A stretch of DNA of 64,000 nucleotides, taken from positions 1,596,501-1,660,500 of the forward strand of contig CAJQUW010001043.1 in NCBI GenBank assembly GCA_907163375.1, given 5' to 3'. The DNA comes from Prostheceraeus crozeri (lineage: Eukaryota > Platyhelminthes > Polycladida > Euryleptidae). The notes beneath the pieces were generated by a model, which had not been told where the DNA came from, made no database searches, and saw only the letters and a program-made list of their open reading frames with translations. Shown here one piece after another: positions 42,762 through 54,878 of this stretch (within the stretch, counting starts at the first letter, position 1; each line of letters opens with the position of its first letter). Position numbers and translations under genes: made by a program.

Positions 42762-43145
42762 CTACGAAAAACGCGATACACAGGATGAAAGGAAGGAGTT
42801 CCTATATTCTACAAAATTCCTATATATCAGTTCTACAAAATATAATGCTGGATGACTTTCTGAGTTTTGATATCGTCTCATTCGAGCGCTGTGGTACTCT
42901 TTCTCCCAGGATCGTCGGTAATCTTTGGAATTGTCTTCGACATATGATGAAACGTCTGGTGCAATTTTTTCTAGCCAATGTTTCATCAAAGGGCCTTCAT
43001 AATTATGATCGTGGCACTCGATTGGAATATGCACTATCATGCCAATAGCACCACAATATGATATAGGAAATTTTATCAACCATTGATAGGCAAGTTCTCT
43101 AGGCAAGCAAAATGTTGACGGCTTTCCAAAGCCACCAGAATTAAT
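42762..43145 (-). CDS. Unidentified protein-like ORF fragment
   Basis: The leftward frame is open from about 43145 (TGA upstream) to 42762. The composition looks selected: 'GKPSTFCLPRELAYQWLIKF', 'CGAIGMIVHIPIECHDHNYE', 'KDYRRSWEKEYHSARMRRYQ', 'ALYFVELIYRNFVEYRNSF'. No family recognised. Because all identified neighbours are mobile-element relics, an internal piece of a transposon-borne gene is more likely than a host gene. Confidence 0.35.
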   Translation of the reverse strand: MNSGGFGKPSTFCLPRELAYQWLIKFPISYCGAIGMIVHIPIECHDHNYEGPLMKHWLEKIAPDVSSYVEDNSKDYRRSWEKEYHSARMRRYQNSESHPALYFVELIYRNFVEYRNSFLSSCVSRFS

Positions 43146-44258
43146 TGACCATCAGTTATTGCATCAATTCAGTCCACAGTCATTTTTGGATGTACAATTG
43201 TAGTTTTCAACTGTCCATTTGACGAAGACTTACAACACATTAGTGATAAGTTGATCACATTGTTTCCAAATGAGCAAAAGTCATACTTATCTGTTGATAC
43301 CTATGATCGGCAATGATATCATTTTATTTTTAAAATGATGGAAAATGATATCATTTTATAGCATCATATTTTTTAATAATGAAAATATACTATATTTTTG
43401 GTGAAATATACGTAGGCTCACACTGTAAATAGATCTAGTCATCCGATTTTTTCGATTTACACTGCTACCGTGCTACTTTTACTGCTCTTAGCAATGAAAT
43501 TGAAATTAGATTGCATGCAGCATCGATATATTCCAAATAATGAAAGACCGAAGAAAGCAGTTTAGTCATACAAAGCTTCTTGTACATCAAAACTGAGGTA
43601 GGGCCTATGGCATACACATCAAACATCGCAAGTTTTGATTTAAGCATTATACACTCGAATTACAGCACTTGGTTAGGCCAACAGTATTTTAAGTACGAAA
43701 AACCTAAAATATTTAGATTGCAGTCAAGACTTCAAAAACATCAAAACAGTTATTGATGAGTTCAATGTTCAATCATAGTCCTACTGGAAGTCTGAAGTAA
43801 CCAGCAATATAATATGAGATATGCACTTTATGTCTACCTAATCCCAGAAAACGGCGGTCTTTATTGTCTGCATTGTTTGACAATCTGTGTGATACAGACA
43901 ATATCGTGTTGCGCTTCGCCACATGAATCAACCAGTGGGGAAGGACATGGGTAGAACAAACGAAAGAGAGTAAATTTACTTCAATACATAATGCGAAGAA
44001 TCTATGATTAGAAATTACAGTGGAACAAAAATTTTTGATGATATCTTTTTATATCAATTTTCAAAAATAAAAGGATATCATTTTTCCTCAGAATAAAATG
44101 ATATCATTTTATCAATGCCGATCTTTGGTTGATGGAACTTTGACGACAGACGGGCATTATTGTATCCCTCTTATTTCTTGAATTCCATCGAATAGGCTTG
44201 TTTTTCCCCCTCATTCATAATAGCTTCATGCTGTCAACTGTCATGTTGTTAATTTCAT
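43146..44258. other. Receptor intron, no gene recognised
   Basis: Contains several copies of 'AAATGATATCATTTTA'-like palindromic phrases (43312-43365, 44030-44115), possibly foldback ends; nothing else recognised. Confidence 0.35.
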
Positions 44259-44660
44259 GTGACAACTGTCATGCTTTTGCGGTCAATCAATCCACCAAAA
44301 CTAATGAATAGAATGCTATCCATAGTCCCCACTCTCCATGATAACGTCATCGAAGTTAAGATAAGCAGTGCTCCTTTCAAAGCTGTTTCTTTTATACCTA
44401 TAGAGTTTCATTGGAATCAGCAGATAGTGGACTTTCATTTTCGTTTAAAAGAAGCCAATTTCCTATTAGACTATGCAATAACAATTAACAAGGCTCAAGG
44501 TCAAACATTAAACACAATAGGCCTGCATCTTTCTAAGCCAGTTGTCTTACATGGGATGTTGTACGTTGCCATGCCAAGAAAAGGACCCAATAACTTGGGT
44601 GCTCATCAACACAAAAGATGTGAAAACAAGAAACGTGACGTGGTGCATTAAGAAATATTA
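44259..44660 (+). mobile_element. Helitron fragment: Pif1-type helicase C terminus
   Basis: 'TVMLLRSINPPKLMN' (Helitron/Pif1 'VMLLRNLNPxxGLCNG') is followed by 'VIEVKISSAPFK' and the family's last helicase motif 'DYAITINKAQGQTLNTIGLH' (about 44468-44527). Then comes 'PVVLHGMLYVAMPRKGPNN' and, in another frame, 'INTKDVKTRNV'. The helicase N-terminal half and the Rep nuclease are absent. A GC hairpin CCCGTCTGCAGGCGGG at 44781-44796 lies 130 bases further, where Helitron 3' ends carry a hairpin, though no clear CTRR end follows. Confidence 0.78.
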
Positions 44661-44819
44661 TGAACTATGCTTTATACTTTTGATTAAAAATGTACGAAAC
44701 TGCTTCCTTTGTTAGCTTTTATTAAACTGCGCATGAACAACATATTATCAATTAACTGCATGCAATATTGAGATAACTATCCCGTCTGCAGGCGGGGGTT
44801 TCAGGTATAGTTTTGATAC

Positions 44820-47476
44820 ATTTATCATGGAGTCTATGATCGAGACGTGCGACAAGAGAACAAAAGTTGAAGCTTTGTCAATAATAATATTTTAGTTTTG
44901 CATAAAATTGGGTTATATTTACGTACAGAAGATTTATAGCTCGAACTCTGATAATAGGATTTATTGCGTGTTCTGTTTAATTTTTCATTTGACTCAATTA
45001 TGTAGCAATAAGGTAGTAATATTTCTAGCGTTAAACAATAAAGGTTGCATGCAACAAAAGGATGTTTCAAAGACACAAGGTTTTAAAGAAGTGATTTATT
45101 GTTCATAGAAATGTACTGATTCATAAGTACACTGTGTGATGATAAAGGAAGACACAAAAGGATTAATGAATTTCCGTTGCAGAAAAGTAATTAACAAAAG
45201 ATGTCAAAATGCAAAACTGCTTTCATTGAAGTCAAAACGAATCACCAAATGTCCAGAATAGAAATATTGAATAAAGCTTACACTGCTTAATAATAATTAT
45301 ATCTTAAAATTTTCCATATACGCGAATTAATCAAAAGCAATTTACTTAAAATGATCATTAACAACACATTTTGATAGATCGTTCGTCAACCTGTTCGAGG
45401 TGCAATATAATGATGAATCATCTTAACCTATATATCATTAGACAGTTCCGTTAGTTATCTTTATTTTCAAACCAGCCGTTTACTCCTAGGCATACAAGTA
45501 TTTATATCAGAGACGTCTGTTGTATATTCGTCTATTTAGATTGCTTTCGCTGATTAAGTTTTGCTTTTTCAGACACTCAAGGAGTCAATAGATATGTAAA
45601 ATTTCATTTCATATATTGAAGTAATTTCCAGATTATTGCACTGGGCAGTGGCGACGCGTGCTCCCAGACCATAGGCCTTCGGTCCATAGTGGATTCCTAT
45701 ATTTCTGCAGCAGACAGTATTAACTGCATAAAATAATCAATTTGAAGCTATCTTAATTTCAGTGAATTTTTAAACACTTGTACAAGTACATGAACATTCA
45801 AGTCATGCTGGCATCCATGACTACAGAATGAAATGAAATGATGTGAGAAATATATGCTGATATTTAGATGAAAGGTACACTGAAGTCCATTGACTACCCA
45901 ATGCAGACTATTCTGCATGTGAATTGTGATTCACAATGAGTCCTATGTGACGGCCTCTTTTTCTGAACAGCCTTATAAGCATGCAATCCTAAGCTGTTGT
46001 TCGTCAACGCGACTCTTGTTTTCCCAAGATTGTTGAAAATATGATGTCGATCTCTCACATGACGCTTGATTTTTCACTCTCGAGGAAGCTCTCGCCAACG
46101 CAAGACTCTGATGTGTCTATTGTAGTTTGTCAATCACTAACATGTTTCAAATTTAGGGCTGCTAAAATGTTTTTTGTGTTCCTCCTCATATTCTATCCCT
46201 TGAGAGTGGCTTAGTTTTTATTTTAATGCCATTAACTTCGTGTAAGATGGTTGGAGCTTTCTGCATAATCCCTCGGACGACTGGCCGGTGCAGAAAATAG
46301 CCACTGCTGAAATCGCCGCCATAAACGTAACATCATCACTGTGCCTTGAACTGACTGAATCGTACATCAAATTATGGCATTTTCATCGATATCTCCTTTC
46401 AGCGGCTTCTAACCTTCCGATCCGACATTCAGCCATTGGTGAACGCAGGCAGACACGACGATTCAACGCGTCATCATCTTCTAAAAAATTTGGCGAAGCC
46501 ACGAATAGGGAAAATTTGCGCCTCTCTCTCTATCTGAATCTATGAATTTATAAATAGATCTTTTCTTACATTGTTAAATGTATTTGCTTCTGCGTTTCTA
46601 TCGGGAGAGGACGATCTTGTAAGTCAGAGTGTACAACTACCATCACTCCAAGAGAGCCGCAACACGGCTTTTCTAATGTTCTTGTTCCGAGCAGCGATAT
46701 TAACAGTGTTCCGCAACCAGTGATTAATGTCCTTCCGGAGTTGGTGGAGTCACTCAGAACAACGCGAGCCACCGATCCACCAACTTACCCTGTGTGTCCC
46801 GAAATCCCGAACTGTCCGCCACTCCAACAGTTTCATCCCTAGAACAGGGATGCAATGAAGCACTTTGCCATCAAATTCGTTCACCTGTGGACTCCAAGGC
46901 ATGAAACAGTACTCCTCGAGAAACCCCATATTGTGACTTTTCATTCTACTATTCTTCCGTTTTCTGTGTACAATTGTTTTCTCTCCACTGCATCTGCGGC
47001 TGGCCCGGTCTCGTTGCCTGGGGAGCGAACCCATTGGTAAATAAACAAAAGCAGTGGCCAATAGTATAGGCGAAACAATGCATGCCGTAGATAGGAAAAT
47101 GGGCTTTTTTGTCTTAGAACCTTTCTAATTTTTGAATCAGGCATCCTATTGGCTAATCTTTGAAATGCTGTTGATTCAGAACATGTCGATCTGTTAATAT
47201 ATCATGTCATCGATCAAATCTCAAAAGGCAAAATGCTGATCAGAGTGTAACGTCTGTTCATGAATAAATATCGAAAGAACTGGGTAACATTTATTTTAAC
47301 TTCTATTAAAATAAATTGATTTTATTCTTTTGAGATTTGTCAGATGACATGAATCAGAGATGAAAGCCGGTCGCTTCCCTTGCCGGTCGCGACCAGTTTT
47401 GATTTCTGAATTGCAACAATTCAATTGATATTAGAAACCCTCTCTTATTTCGCATCGTAGCACATGCGGCAATTGT
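44820..47476. other. Receptor intron, no gene recognised
   Basis: Several ORFs of 70-105 codons (for example 46750-47061 leftward) without recognisable motifs; treated as chance. Confidence 0.35.
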
Positions 47477-47484
47477 GATCACGT

Positions 47485-48249
47485 CAGGGATGTAGAGTCG
47501 GAGTCAGAGTTCCGAGTCAGAGTCGGAGTCTTATCTTTTTTCCTGGAGTCGGAGTCCTATCAAATGATAGGACTCCTGACTACGGCCTATAACTATAGAC
47601 TCGAAATGCAATACAAACAAATTATTTATCCTCGCGCTTGCTGTCACTGTCTTGAAGTCAACTTTCTCCGTCAAACAAAAGTACAGAGACAGCAGTGCAT
47701 GCAAAGCTTGTGATAGTTGAAGGAATGAACCATGACAGAGAAAAAATGATTGTCTTTTCACTCGGTGACTTAGTAGAGAAGACAAGCCTTCCCACCCTCG
47801 ATCACACCTACGCACCAAAGGTCACATTAGAGACAAAATAAAATACTAGCTTGCTTGAGAACATCACCTCTTATCCTCACGTTAATCGTGTGTGATGGTT
47901 CTTCCAAAGCGCATATTAAAATCGAAAGTGCACTCATATTTTTAGAAGGATGGGGAATTTTCCTGCCTGGCATAGAGACTGGAGAAAAGCCGCGTGAAGC
48001 ACACATCAACAAGATGGGAGGAGGCGGGTCGTATGCATCCAACTTAAAGCGACATCTGATAAACTTTCATCGCAAATGATTAATAATTAAGGCAGCAATG
48101 ATCACTAAAAATAGGCTCAGGTAAGCCTATAATGATCTACATTTTAATGTATAATGCAGGCTACCAGTTTTTTTAAAAAAAAACTAGGCTGTATATACTT
48201 GCCACTCTGAGTCGGAGTCCTATCAAAATAATAGGACTCCGCATCCCTG
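47485..48249. mobile_element. hAT-type non-autonomous element, copy 2
   Basis: 765 bp, ends CAGGGATGTAGAGTC / complement of GACTCCGCATCCCTG, flanked by GATCACGT (47477-47484) and GATCACGC (48250-48257), an 8-bp duplication with one change. Same tandem GGAGTC units and subterminal palindrome as copy 1 (794-1534). The internal forward frame 47855-48079 ends 'SYASNLKRHLINFHRK', a BED-type zinc-finger half. Confidence 0.88.
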
Positions 48250-48929
48250 GATCACGCTGATCTCTGACATCAAGAAATGAGCTTTATTTCATAGATGTAC
48301 AACTGATGATTATTAAATCCATTTAAACATGCACTTGTCAAAGTCGAGAAACTCTTATCAATTCAATATTTATTAGTTTGCATAAGCAAATATTGCATCG
48401 AATGTCTCTAACTGGAAGCTTCTAAAAAGCAGAAAGGCATGTTGTTGTAACTAGCATTGGCACGATGAAAAATGTGAATTTTTTCAATATCATTTTTTTC
48501 ATTGAAAAATATTGAAATAAATTTCAATCGTTTGACGGATTAGCGAGACGATGAAAATTGACGAAATTCCTTATTTTTGTCAGGCTACTAATTTTCTCAC
48601 GCTGAGTAACTTATAACTTATTGAGAATTTTTAGGAAACAAATCGAGGAAATGATCCTCACGCCTCGTAGTCAGTATTTCAAATATGAGGTCAATTGGGT
48701 CAGTGTTCTAAAAGTTAGGAGCATTGATATGCAAAAATTATATTTTTCTCTGGTTGAAGTAATGTGTTTTCATGTCAAGGTGCACCTGGTCGATGAGTGC
48801 GTCACCATCGCATTGATGAGCGACATCAGAAGAAGTGCAATCGACTCCTATTGCAGAAGTAGCTGCCTTACGTACGAAGAAAGGGAAACTTGTAACCTAA
48901 ATTTTTGTGAATCGGCGTTTGAAAGGAAG

Positions 48930-49134
48930 AACAAGTGATTTAGACGGTCTTGGAGTTGCTAGAAACCCCCTCTCAACGATCCTGGCAGGCTTTCCACGCC
49001 AAATCTCCGATGTTCGCTATTGCCACACGTCTATCTCGATCTCACCAATATCAGCCTCTGTCGAGAGGTCATTTAACGTCCAAGTATATTTTCACAACAA
49101 AAGAAGGAGCAGAATGAGTCATCAAGAAAACTAG
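48930..49134 (+). pseudogene. hAT transposase C-terminal dimerisation fragment
   Basis: The forward frame has 'SISPISASVERSFNVQVYFH' followed by 'NKRRSRMSHQEN', matching the conserved hAT end (A-x-S-x-E-R-x-F-S ... K-R-x-R-L-x-x-E). Upstream 48621-48925 may be more of the same gene but is not secure. Old fragment. Confidence 0.6.
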
Positions 49135-49465
49135 AAAGATAATGTAGATTACTATGAATGCTCGGTAAACAAGCTTCGGATTGGGGATAGATCATGAAGA
49201 GGAAGAAATGACATTGGAGGCCTTATGTCATGCTGATGAGTACGACTGTCAATGTGGATGACTGTTGGAATTTTGCTGAAGTGAATTTACGCTTCTTCAA
49301 TTTTTTCATTTTTTTCTAAAAAAATTCAACATTAAAAATTTTAGAAATATTTAAAAGTATTTTTCAAGAGCATTTTAAAGAATAGAAAAGGTCATTCAGT
49401 CGTGATAATAACAAATATTCTTTCAGACGGGTTAGATTCAGAGCAAACTGTATATCGGACGTATT

Positions 49466-49680
49466 TATTCAAAAAACGCACCAGCTTTCGGGAGCGCACG
49501 CAGTACTCCTTAGTCATGTGAAAATGATAACAAAATGTTGAAAAAATTTAAAGCATTTTATGAAATAACATCAATAAATAGCCAATTGCAGATAAAGACG
49601 GGTAGAAAGCTTTCAATGTTTCAGTTTTCACATAACTAAGGAGTGCTGCGGACGCCTGCGAAAGCTTGTCCGTTTATTTT
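49466..49680. mobile_element. MITE with CAGCTTTCG..CTCCTTAGT ends
   Basis: About 200 bp; arms 49471-49525 and 49624-49675 are imperfect inverted copies ('CAGCTTTCGGGAGCGCACGC', 'ACTCCTTAGTCATGTGAAAA'). No ORF. Confidence 0.6.
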
Positions 49681-50444
49681 ATTTTATTTTTATGGAGAGA
49701 ACGCTCTTACATGTATTTTACAGATGGAGAACGTTCGATACACAAATTGCTTTAAATCAGTTGTAAAAGGAAGCACGTTTGAATTGCACGTTGAACATGG
49801 GAACTGAAAAATTCAATTATGATGCATGTTATTATTCTCAGCTCGTATGTAGATCTAATAGTCATTAACAGGCAACGGAACCCACAATCACTGTTGCCTC
49901 GTGGTTCTGTTCCGCTCCCGATGGCTATATTGACGCTTAGAACATTTAGTTAATCATTTCACCCTAAAATATCATATAAAAAGATCTTCATGTCCTCAGG
50001 AAACTCCAAACATTTTCATCAAATTTTGATTTTCATTCTTGACAGCTATCAGAAATGGTAGAATTCTTTCTGACATACCTAACAATTTTCAAAGGGAGAC
50101 ATCTATTTTTGATACTCCATTAAAAGGAATTTCACAACAGTATCATTCGAAGAATAATGTCGCCTGAGGAGGAAAATGATCTATTAATGTATTAACCTCT
50201 GATTATTCAATGCTTTTGAGTTTGTATGCGTGGGCAAAGAACAATTCTGCTGAAATTGTATCAAATAAAAATAATGAAGGCACGCCCTTTCTACAAAACA
50301 TCGTTATAACACTATTGTTGCCATTTTGTTTGACAGAACTGATTCCAACAGTAAGAATTTGGCAAGATCGGCAACAGGCATTTAGCGATATAATGAACGA
50401 AGTTATCACTCTTTCCTTTTTAATTTGCTGTTCTAGCATTTAGA
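49681..50444. other. Receptor intron, no gene recognised
   Basis: Nothing recognised. Confidence 0.35.
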
Positions 50445-50990
50445 AAATCGAATGGTTCGACAGTTTCAAAAATCTCGGTAGCAAAATCGCCGATGACGGT
50501 GGCGAGGAAGTGGAAGCTGAGCAAAACTGCTGCTGTCTTCAGGCGACTGACTCCTATATGGACCAAATGTTCCATCAGCGATACAGTCAAGCTCCGACTT
50601 GACAGGTCCATTATGATGCCAACAGCGAACTATGCATGTGAGACTTGGAAATGCACAGTCAATTAATACAGAAAACTTAATGTCATTCACTGCCGTTGAT
50701 GAGTATGTCATGTTTCCAACCAGAACGTGATGAGATAGTCAGACCTGGAAGATCTGGCGGACATGGTCAGGCGGAGGAGGCTTCGATTTGCTGGCGGCCA
50801 CATCCTTCACCTTCCTGCTGCTGACTGTCCTGCCCGTATTACAGTAGATTGGGTGGCGCCGGTCGGTACAGAGGAGAAGGAAGGAAGACCTTGTGAACAT
50901 GCGGCTTACTTGGATGGGTGCTAGACGAACCACTACCGACCGAGCAAAATATAAGCAACTCCTCGCCCATGTTTCAGCAGGAGCCATGGG
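50445..50990 (+). mobile_element. LINE (RTE/L2-like) 3' fragment
   Basis: The forward reading gives 'WFDSFKNLGSKIADDGG' (RT-end 'FxYLGSxI'), 'NYACETW' and then 'RRRRLRFAGGHILHLPA', 'TEEKEGRPC', the typical tail 'RRLRWxGHVxRM...GKRxxGRP' of RTE and L2-type elements. Frame changes throughout; 5' truncated as LINE copies usually are. Confidence 0.68.
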
Positions 50991-51716
50991 AACAATATGT
51001 CTGAGTAAGAAGCACGTGTAAGTCTAGTATTTTACTTATTATAGGCAGTGCAGGCTATAATAAGAATATGGGAACATAATATAATATTGGATCTTTCGGC
51101 CGCTAGGACCTTTTTGTCGTAACTATTCAGGTCCTGACCCGTCCTACTCATTTCGGTTCCTTCGGCCCTTTATGAGTACTGCTCTGATAGAAAAGACTTA
51201 GTTAATTCATACCTTCATGGTTGATTCTGAATAGGTCTCATATCTGGCAACGCTTTCAAAATTAAGTCTAAATTTTGCCAGAGGCTATTAATTGGCCTAC
51301 AACATATCTAAAGGTGTAGTTCGTTCCAATTTTCAACGGCTCAACGGCTGCTTCATCGCTTACCTAGAGAATCATGCTTACTTAGACGCACATCTGATGC
51401 CTCATTTAACCGCAATGATCAACTTAGGGAGACGTGATGACGTCACATCTGCAAGTGATCTGATCCGCCACAGCTAACATGCTTTGTGACCAATCAGCTA
51501 TGCGTTATACGATCAACGCACAGGGAGGGAAAGAATTGGATGTCATATGTTTATGTTCTCTGTACACATACAAAATCGTGATTCGTTTCTGAAATTGACC
51601 GAATTACACCTTTAAGTATACTATTTGGCTATGGATTGCCAATATATGTGCCATGGAATATACCATGCAATATATAAATGGTTAATATGTCAATTGCATA
51701 TGTATGTAGGCACATT

Positions 51717-52260
51717 AGTCCTTCAACCTGAGCGCCTTTCCACAGGGCACAAAACCGAAATTCTCAGAATGATGCGCTTTCCGTAAAAATGAGATTTTCT
51801 ACGTTTTCTATGATTAAGCGAAAAGAACGAAGTCCATGCCATGTGCCTGTATTGCTATCATGTTTCAGATTGGTCATGTACGCAGAATGTGGTCAAATAT
51901 GGCTAAAATTGTCAGAAGTGCTGTGCTTGGCACTATTGGGATGCCAACGAAATCTGAATGTGTTTAGCTTCATGGACAAAGGTACATGAACATGATAACA
52001 AAAACCTAAAACTGAAGACATTTCATGTCAAAAATTATGGCTCTGGGCTCAACATCTCACTAGATCAATGGAAATATGGAAAATCTCATTGTTACCAGAT
52101 ATGTCAATCTGCTCCTAACACTGATCTGCCTAACAAGAACAGGAACCTGATAGAACTGGGAAGACGCCGAAATTCAAAGTTGAAACAGGGTGCATATCAT
52201 TCTGTGAAAGTCTCGTTTTCGGCCTCTTTCGCTGCTGAAGATCGTTCTGGCTGCCGGACT
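51717..52260. mobile_element. Inverted-end element, AGTCCGGCAGCCAGAACGA family, copy 1
   Basis: 544 bp. The right end reads GATCGTTCTGGCTGCCGGACT; the left end (AGTCCTTCAACCTGAGCG) is decayed. The interior shares 'TTTCATGTCAAAAATTATGG' and surroundings with 61861-62535. No transposase. Confidence 0.6.
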
Positions 52261-53384
52261 ACAAGCAAAGTGACTTGACTGTGACTGCCTAATGATACAC
52301 ACCCTACATACTTGCATTGATAGGAATTGTCTTCGATGAGTTGTCATTATTTGACCTATTTAATTAAAAATAAATAGCACTTAACGCATAGAGTAAGCCT
52401 AGCACGTATTTTTCCTTCTGCCGGAGACGGAGTCCTTTCAAACTCCGAGAGTCCGGTCACAAATTCCATGAGGAATAGGATAAAATATTCCAATTAGAAT
52501 ATATATTCAAGACTAATCATTCATTTAATTGTTAGTAATCTCTCAGTAACATGAGAAGTGCTGTACTGAAAGCTTACCAGAAAGGCTAATTCAGGGTTCA
52601 AGCTGAGACTTTGATCCGAAGTGGCCGGCCAGTTGCCACTGTGTCGCAACAATTAAAGGTCCCCAAAAGTAATATTTACTTTCGGGTGTGAAGAGGCTGT
52701 CAGCGACCTGATGGAATGGAGGGCTGACTTCTCGCACGTCAAATCGCTACATCACCAGTGTGGTCAATAGTGATCTCTCTACCTCTTTATCTGAGCTTTC
52801 ATCAGGTTCAAATCTTTCCAGGACAACTGTTTGGAGACGACTTAAGGAGTTGAACTACTCCAGTCGTAACGACGATCGAAGCTGAACCTGTCCGAGCGAC
52901 ACAAGAAACTGAGGCTACAGTGGTCAATGAAACGTTGCCACTGGCGGAATCAGTGGTCACGTTTGTTTGGTCGGATCAGGCAGCTGTTCGATTAAAATTC
53001 AAAGATGGACGTCTACACCTTTGGCTGAAGTCTGGGCAAGACATTCTTGACCGTTTTTTACATCGAGGAGTCAGGACGGTTGCAGGAAATTGTTCATCGG
53101 GGGAGCCATTTGGAGTGATGGTCGCAATTCACTTCATGTTATGGGGGAAGCAAGAACTCCGAGCGCTACGTTCGAGTGCTCCGAAGACATGTTTATCCTT
53201 TAGCATTCAGTCTGGTGATCCATCATCTGATTGGATTCTCATGGATGACAATGCTCCATGCCATCGTGCCAGGGCAACTCAATTGTATGAAAAACAGGTA
53301 GGAATACGAACTTTAGACTGGCCGGCAAGGTTTCCTGACTTGAATCCAATCGAGCAGATCTGGGCCCGGTTGCATAAACATACT

Positions 53385-53540
53385 GCCCTGTTAAATGATA
53401 ATAGGGCTGTTAAAAATTTAACAGCCCGTCTTTTTGACAGGGCTGTTAACATACACGTGATGTGTGTTGTATAAAACTCACCAACAGGGCTGTTTAAAAG
53501 ACGGGGTGTTAAATATTTAACAGCCCTGTTATTTGGTTGA
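53385..53540. promoter_or_regulatory. Left subterminal array of AACAGGGC/GTTAA motifs
   Basis: At least six copies of AACAGGGC(T/A)GTTAA-type motifs in both orientations, two of them forming palindromes such as CTGTTAAAAATTTAACAG. A matching array lies at about 56020-56150 at the other end. Likely binding sites for the Myb-like protein or the transposase. Confidence 0.6.
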
Positions 53541-53740
53541 AATGGATGACATGGCTTCTCATTCAAACCATGTGAGACTTGTTGTAGCTTGCTTCCTCAT
53601 GAAATCAATACCTCGGCTGACTCATCAGAATGACAGCTAACTTTCGATGCGTGCGTGGTTGTACATGAACCAAGTTCTTCTTTCACCCCGTCGGTCTACT
53701 ATCTTTCGTCGAGTTGGGTTCGAGTCAATAACAAGTAATA

Positions 53741-54493
53741 ATGGATGTCAACAGAAAGAAAAGAAGCAACTTCAGCAGCAAAGATGCCTGCATTCTTGTT
53801 GAAATTTATGAAAAATATCATGCAGTGATTATTGGGAAACACCGAGGTCCAATGCGAACTCAGGATGCAAAGAGAAAAGCGTGGAACGACTTGACATCCG
53901 AATTTCATGCTCAAGCGGTGGATCAAAGACGAACCTTAGACCAAATACAAACGAAAATTGAAAACATGAAGGCGAAGGCACGTGAACACGCTAGAAAGCA
54001 GCGATATCATGAAACTGGCGGTGGACCGGCTCCAGACTCTCCTCCAACATGGATTTCAAAAATGTTTGATATCGTTCATGGAGCAACAGGAGACTGTTTG
54101 AATGGTATTGGATCTGGGATGGATAGCTCAGCAATCGTGAAAATATCGTCTGTTGACCTCTCTACTGCAAGTCAAAACGATAACTCAGTTGATGCATCCG
54201 AAGTTAGTGACGACGAAAACAAATGGGAAGTAAAACATGAAATGCCAAAGAAGAAGCGACGCGTCTTGTCTGAAAGTAATTCAGATCTACTGACTGAACA
54301 GTTAGCAATGGTGAAAGAAAACAGAATTCTTATTGCAGAGCAAAGGAAGAAAGTACACCTAGAGACATATAAATTGGAGCTAGAAGTTTTAAAAATTAAA
54401 CAGGAGTTGCGTACAATGGGAATTGATCCACCAAGTAACGGACGATTTTCAGAGGACACGCTGATCAGTGATTCTTTAAGTTTGTGTACATAG
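53741..54493 (+). CDS. Harbinger Myb/SANT-like DNA-binding protein
   Basis: 250 codons, uninterrupted. Residues about 8-85 form the Myb/SANT-like trihelix seen in the second Harbinger protein and in its domesticated relative NAIF1 ('NFSSKDACILVEIYEKYH', 'KAWNDLTSEFHAQAV', 'LDQIQTKIENMKAKAREH'). A Ser/Asp-rich linker follows, then a basic nuclear-signal-like 'MPKKKRRVL' (about 168-176) and a C-terminal coiled coil ('LTEQLAMVKENRILIAEQ', 'ETYKLELEVLKIKQEL'). In known Harbingers this protein binds the transposon ends and brings the transposase into the nucleus. It lies head-to-head inside the element with the leftward transposase; both are needed for movement. Confidence 0.88.
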   Translation: MDVNRKKRSNFSSKDACILVEIYEKYHAVIIGKHRGPMRTQDAKRKAWNDLTSEFHAQAVDQRRTLDQIQTKIENMKAKAREHARKQRYHETGGGPAPDSPPTWISKMFDIVHGATGDCLNGIGSGMDSSAIVKISSVDLSTASQNDNSVDASEVSDDENKWEVKHEMPKKKRRVLSESNSDLLTEQLAMVKENRILIAEQRKKVHLETYKLELEVLKIKQELRTMGIDPPSNGRFSEDTLISDSLSLCT

Positions 54494-54878
54494 ACATATT
54501 CTTGTGTTTTACAATTATGTTTCAATTGAAATAATATTATAATGTGTATGCTTTATATAATATAGAAGTTTATTTTTTATGGGAGATTTTATTTTATTTT
54601 TATGGAAGAAGAAATTAGAAAGCATATAATCCGAGCTGCTGTAGTTATATCATTAGAATATTATGAAAAAAGTCAGAGTTTTTACTTCTAAGAAATTGAA
54701 AGCTATTGCATCGACGTTTCGCTAATCTTCAGCGTGATCATAAGCTGGATATTACACTTTCTTTTGTACGTGCATATTATATATTGTGCATAAATATTAC
54801 TAAAAACAAAATATTTTGGTTGAAAAACAAACAATTTATTCTGAAGAATTCTAAACAATCAGCAAATCTGTCAGCATT

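Noticed and set aside
46750-47061. Leftward 103-codon ORF
   Set aside because: No recognisable motif and overlapping ORFs of similar length in other frames.
52425-52465. GGAGTC-like fragment resembling the CAGGGATG hAT ends
   Set aside because: Only about 25 bases of weak similarity, no partner end or duplication.
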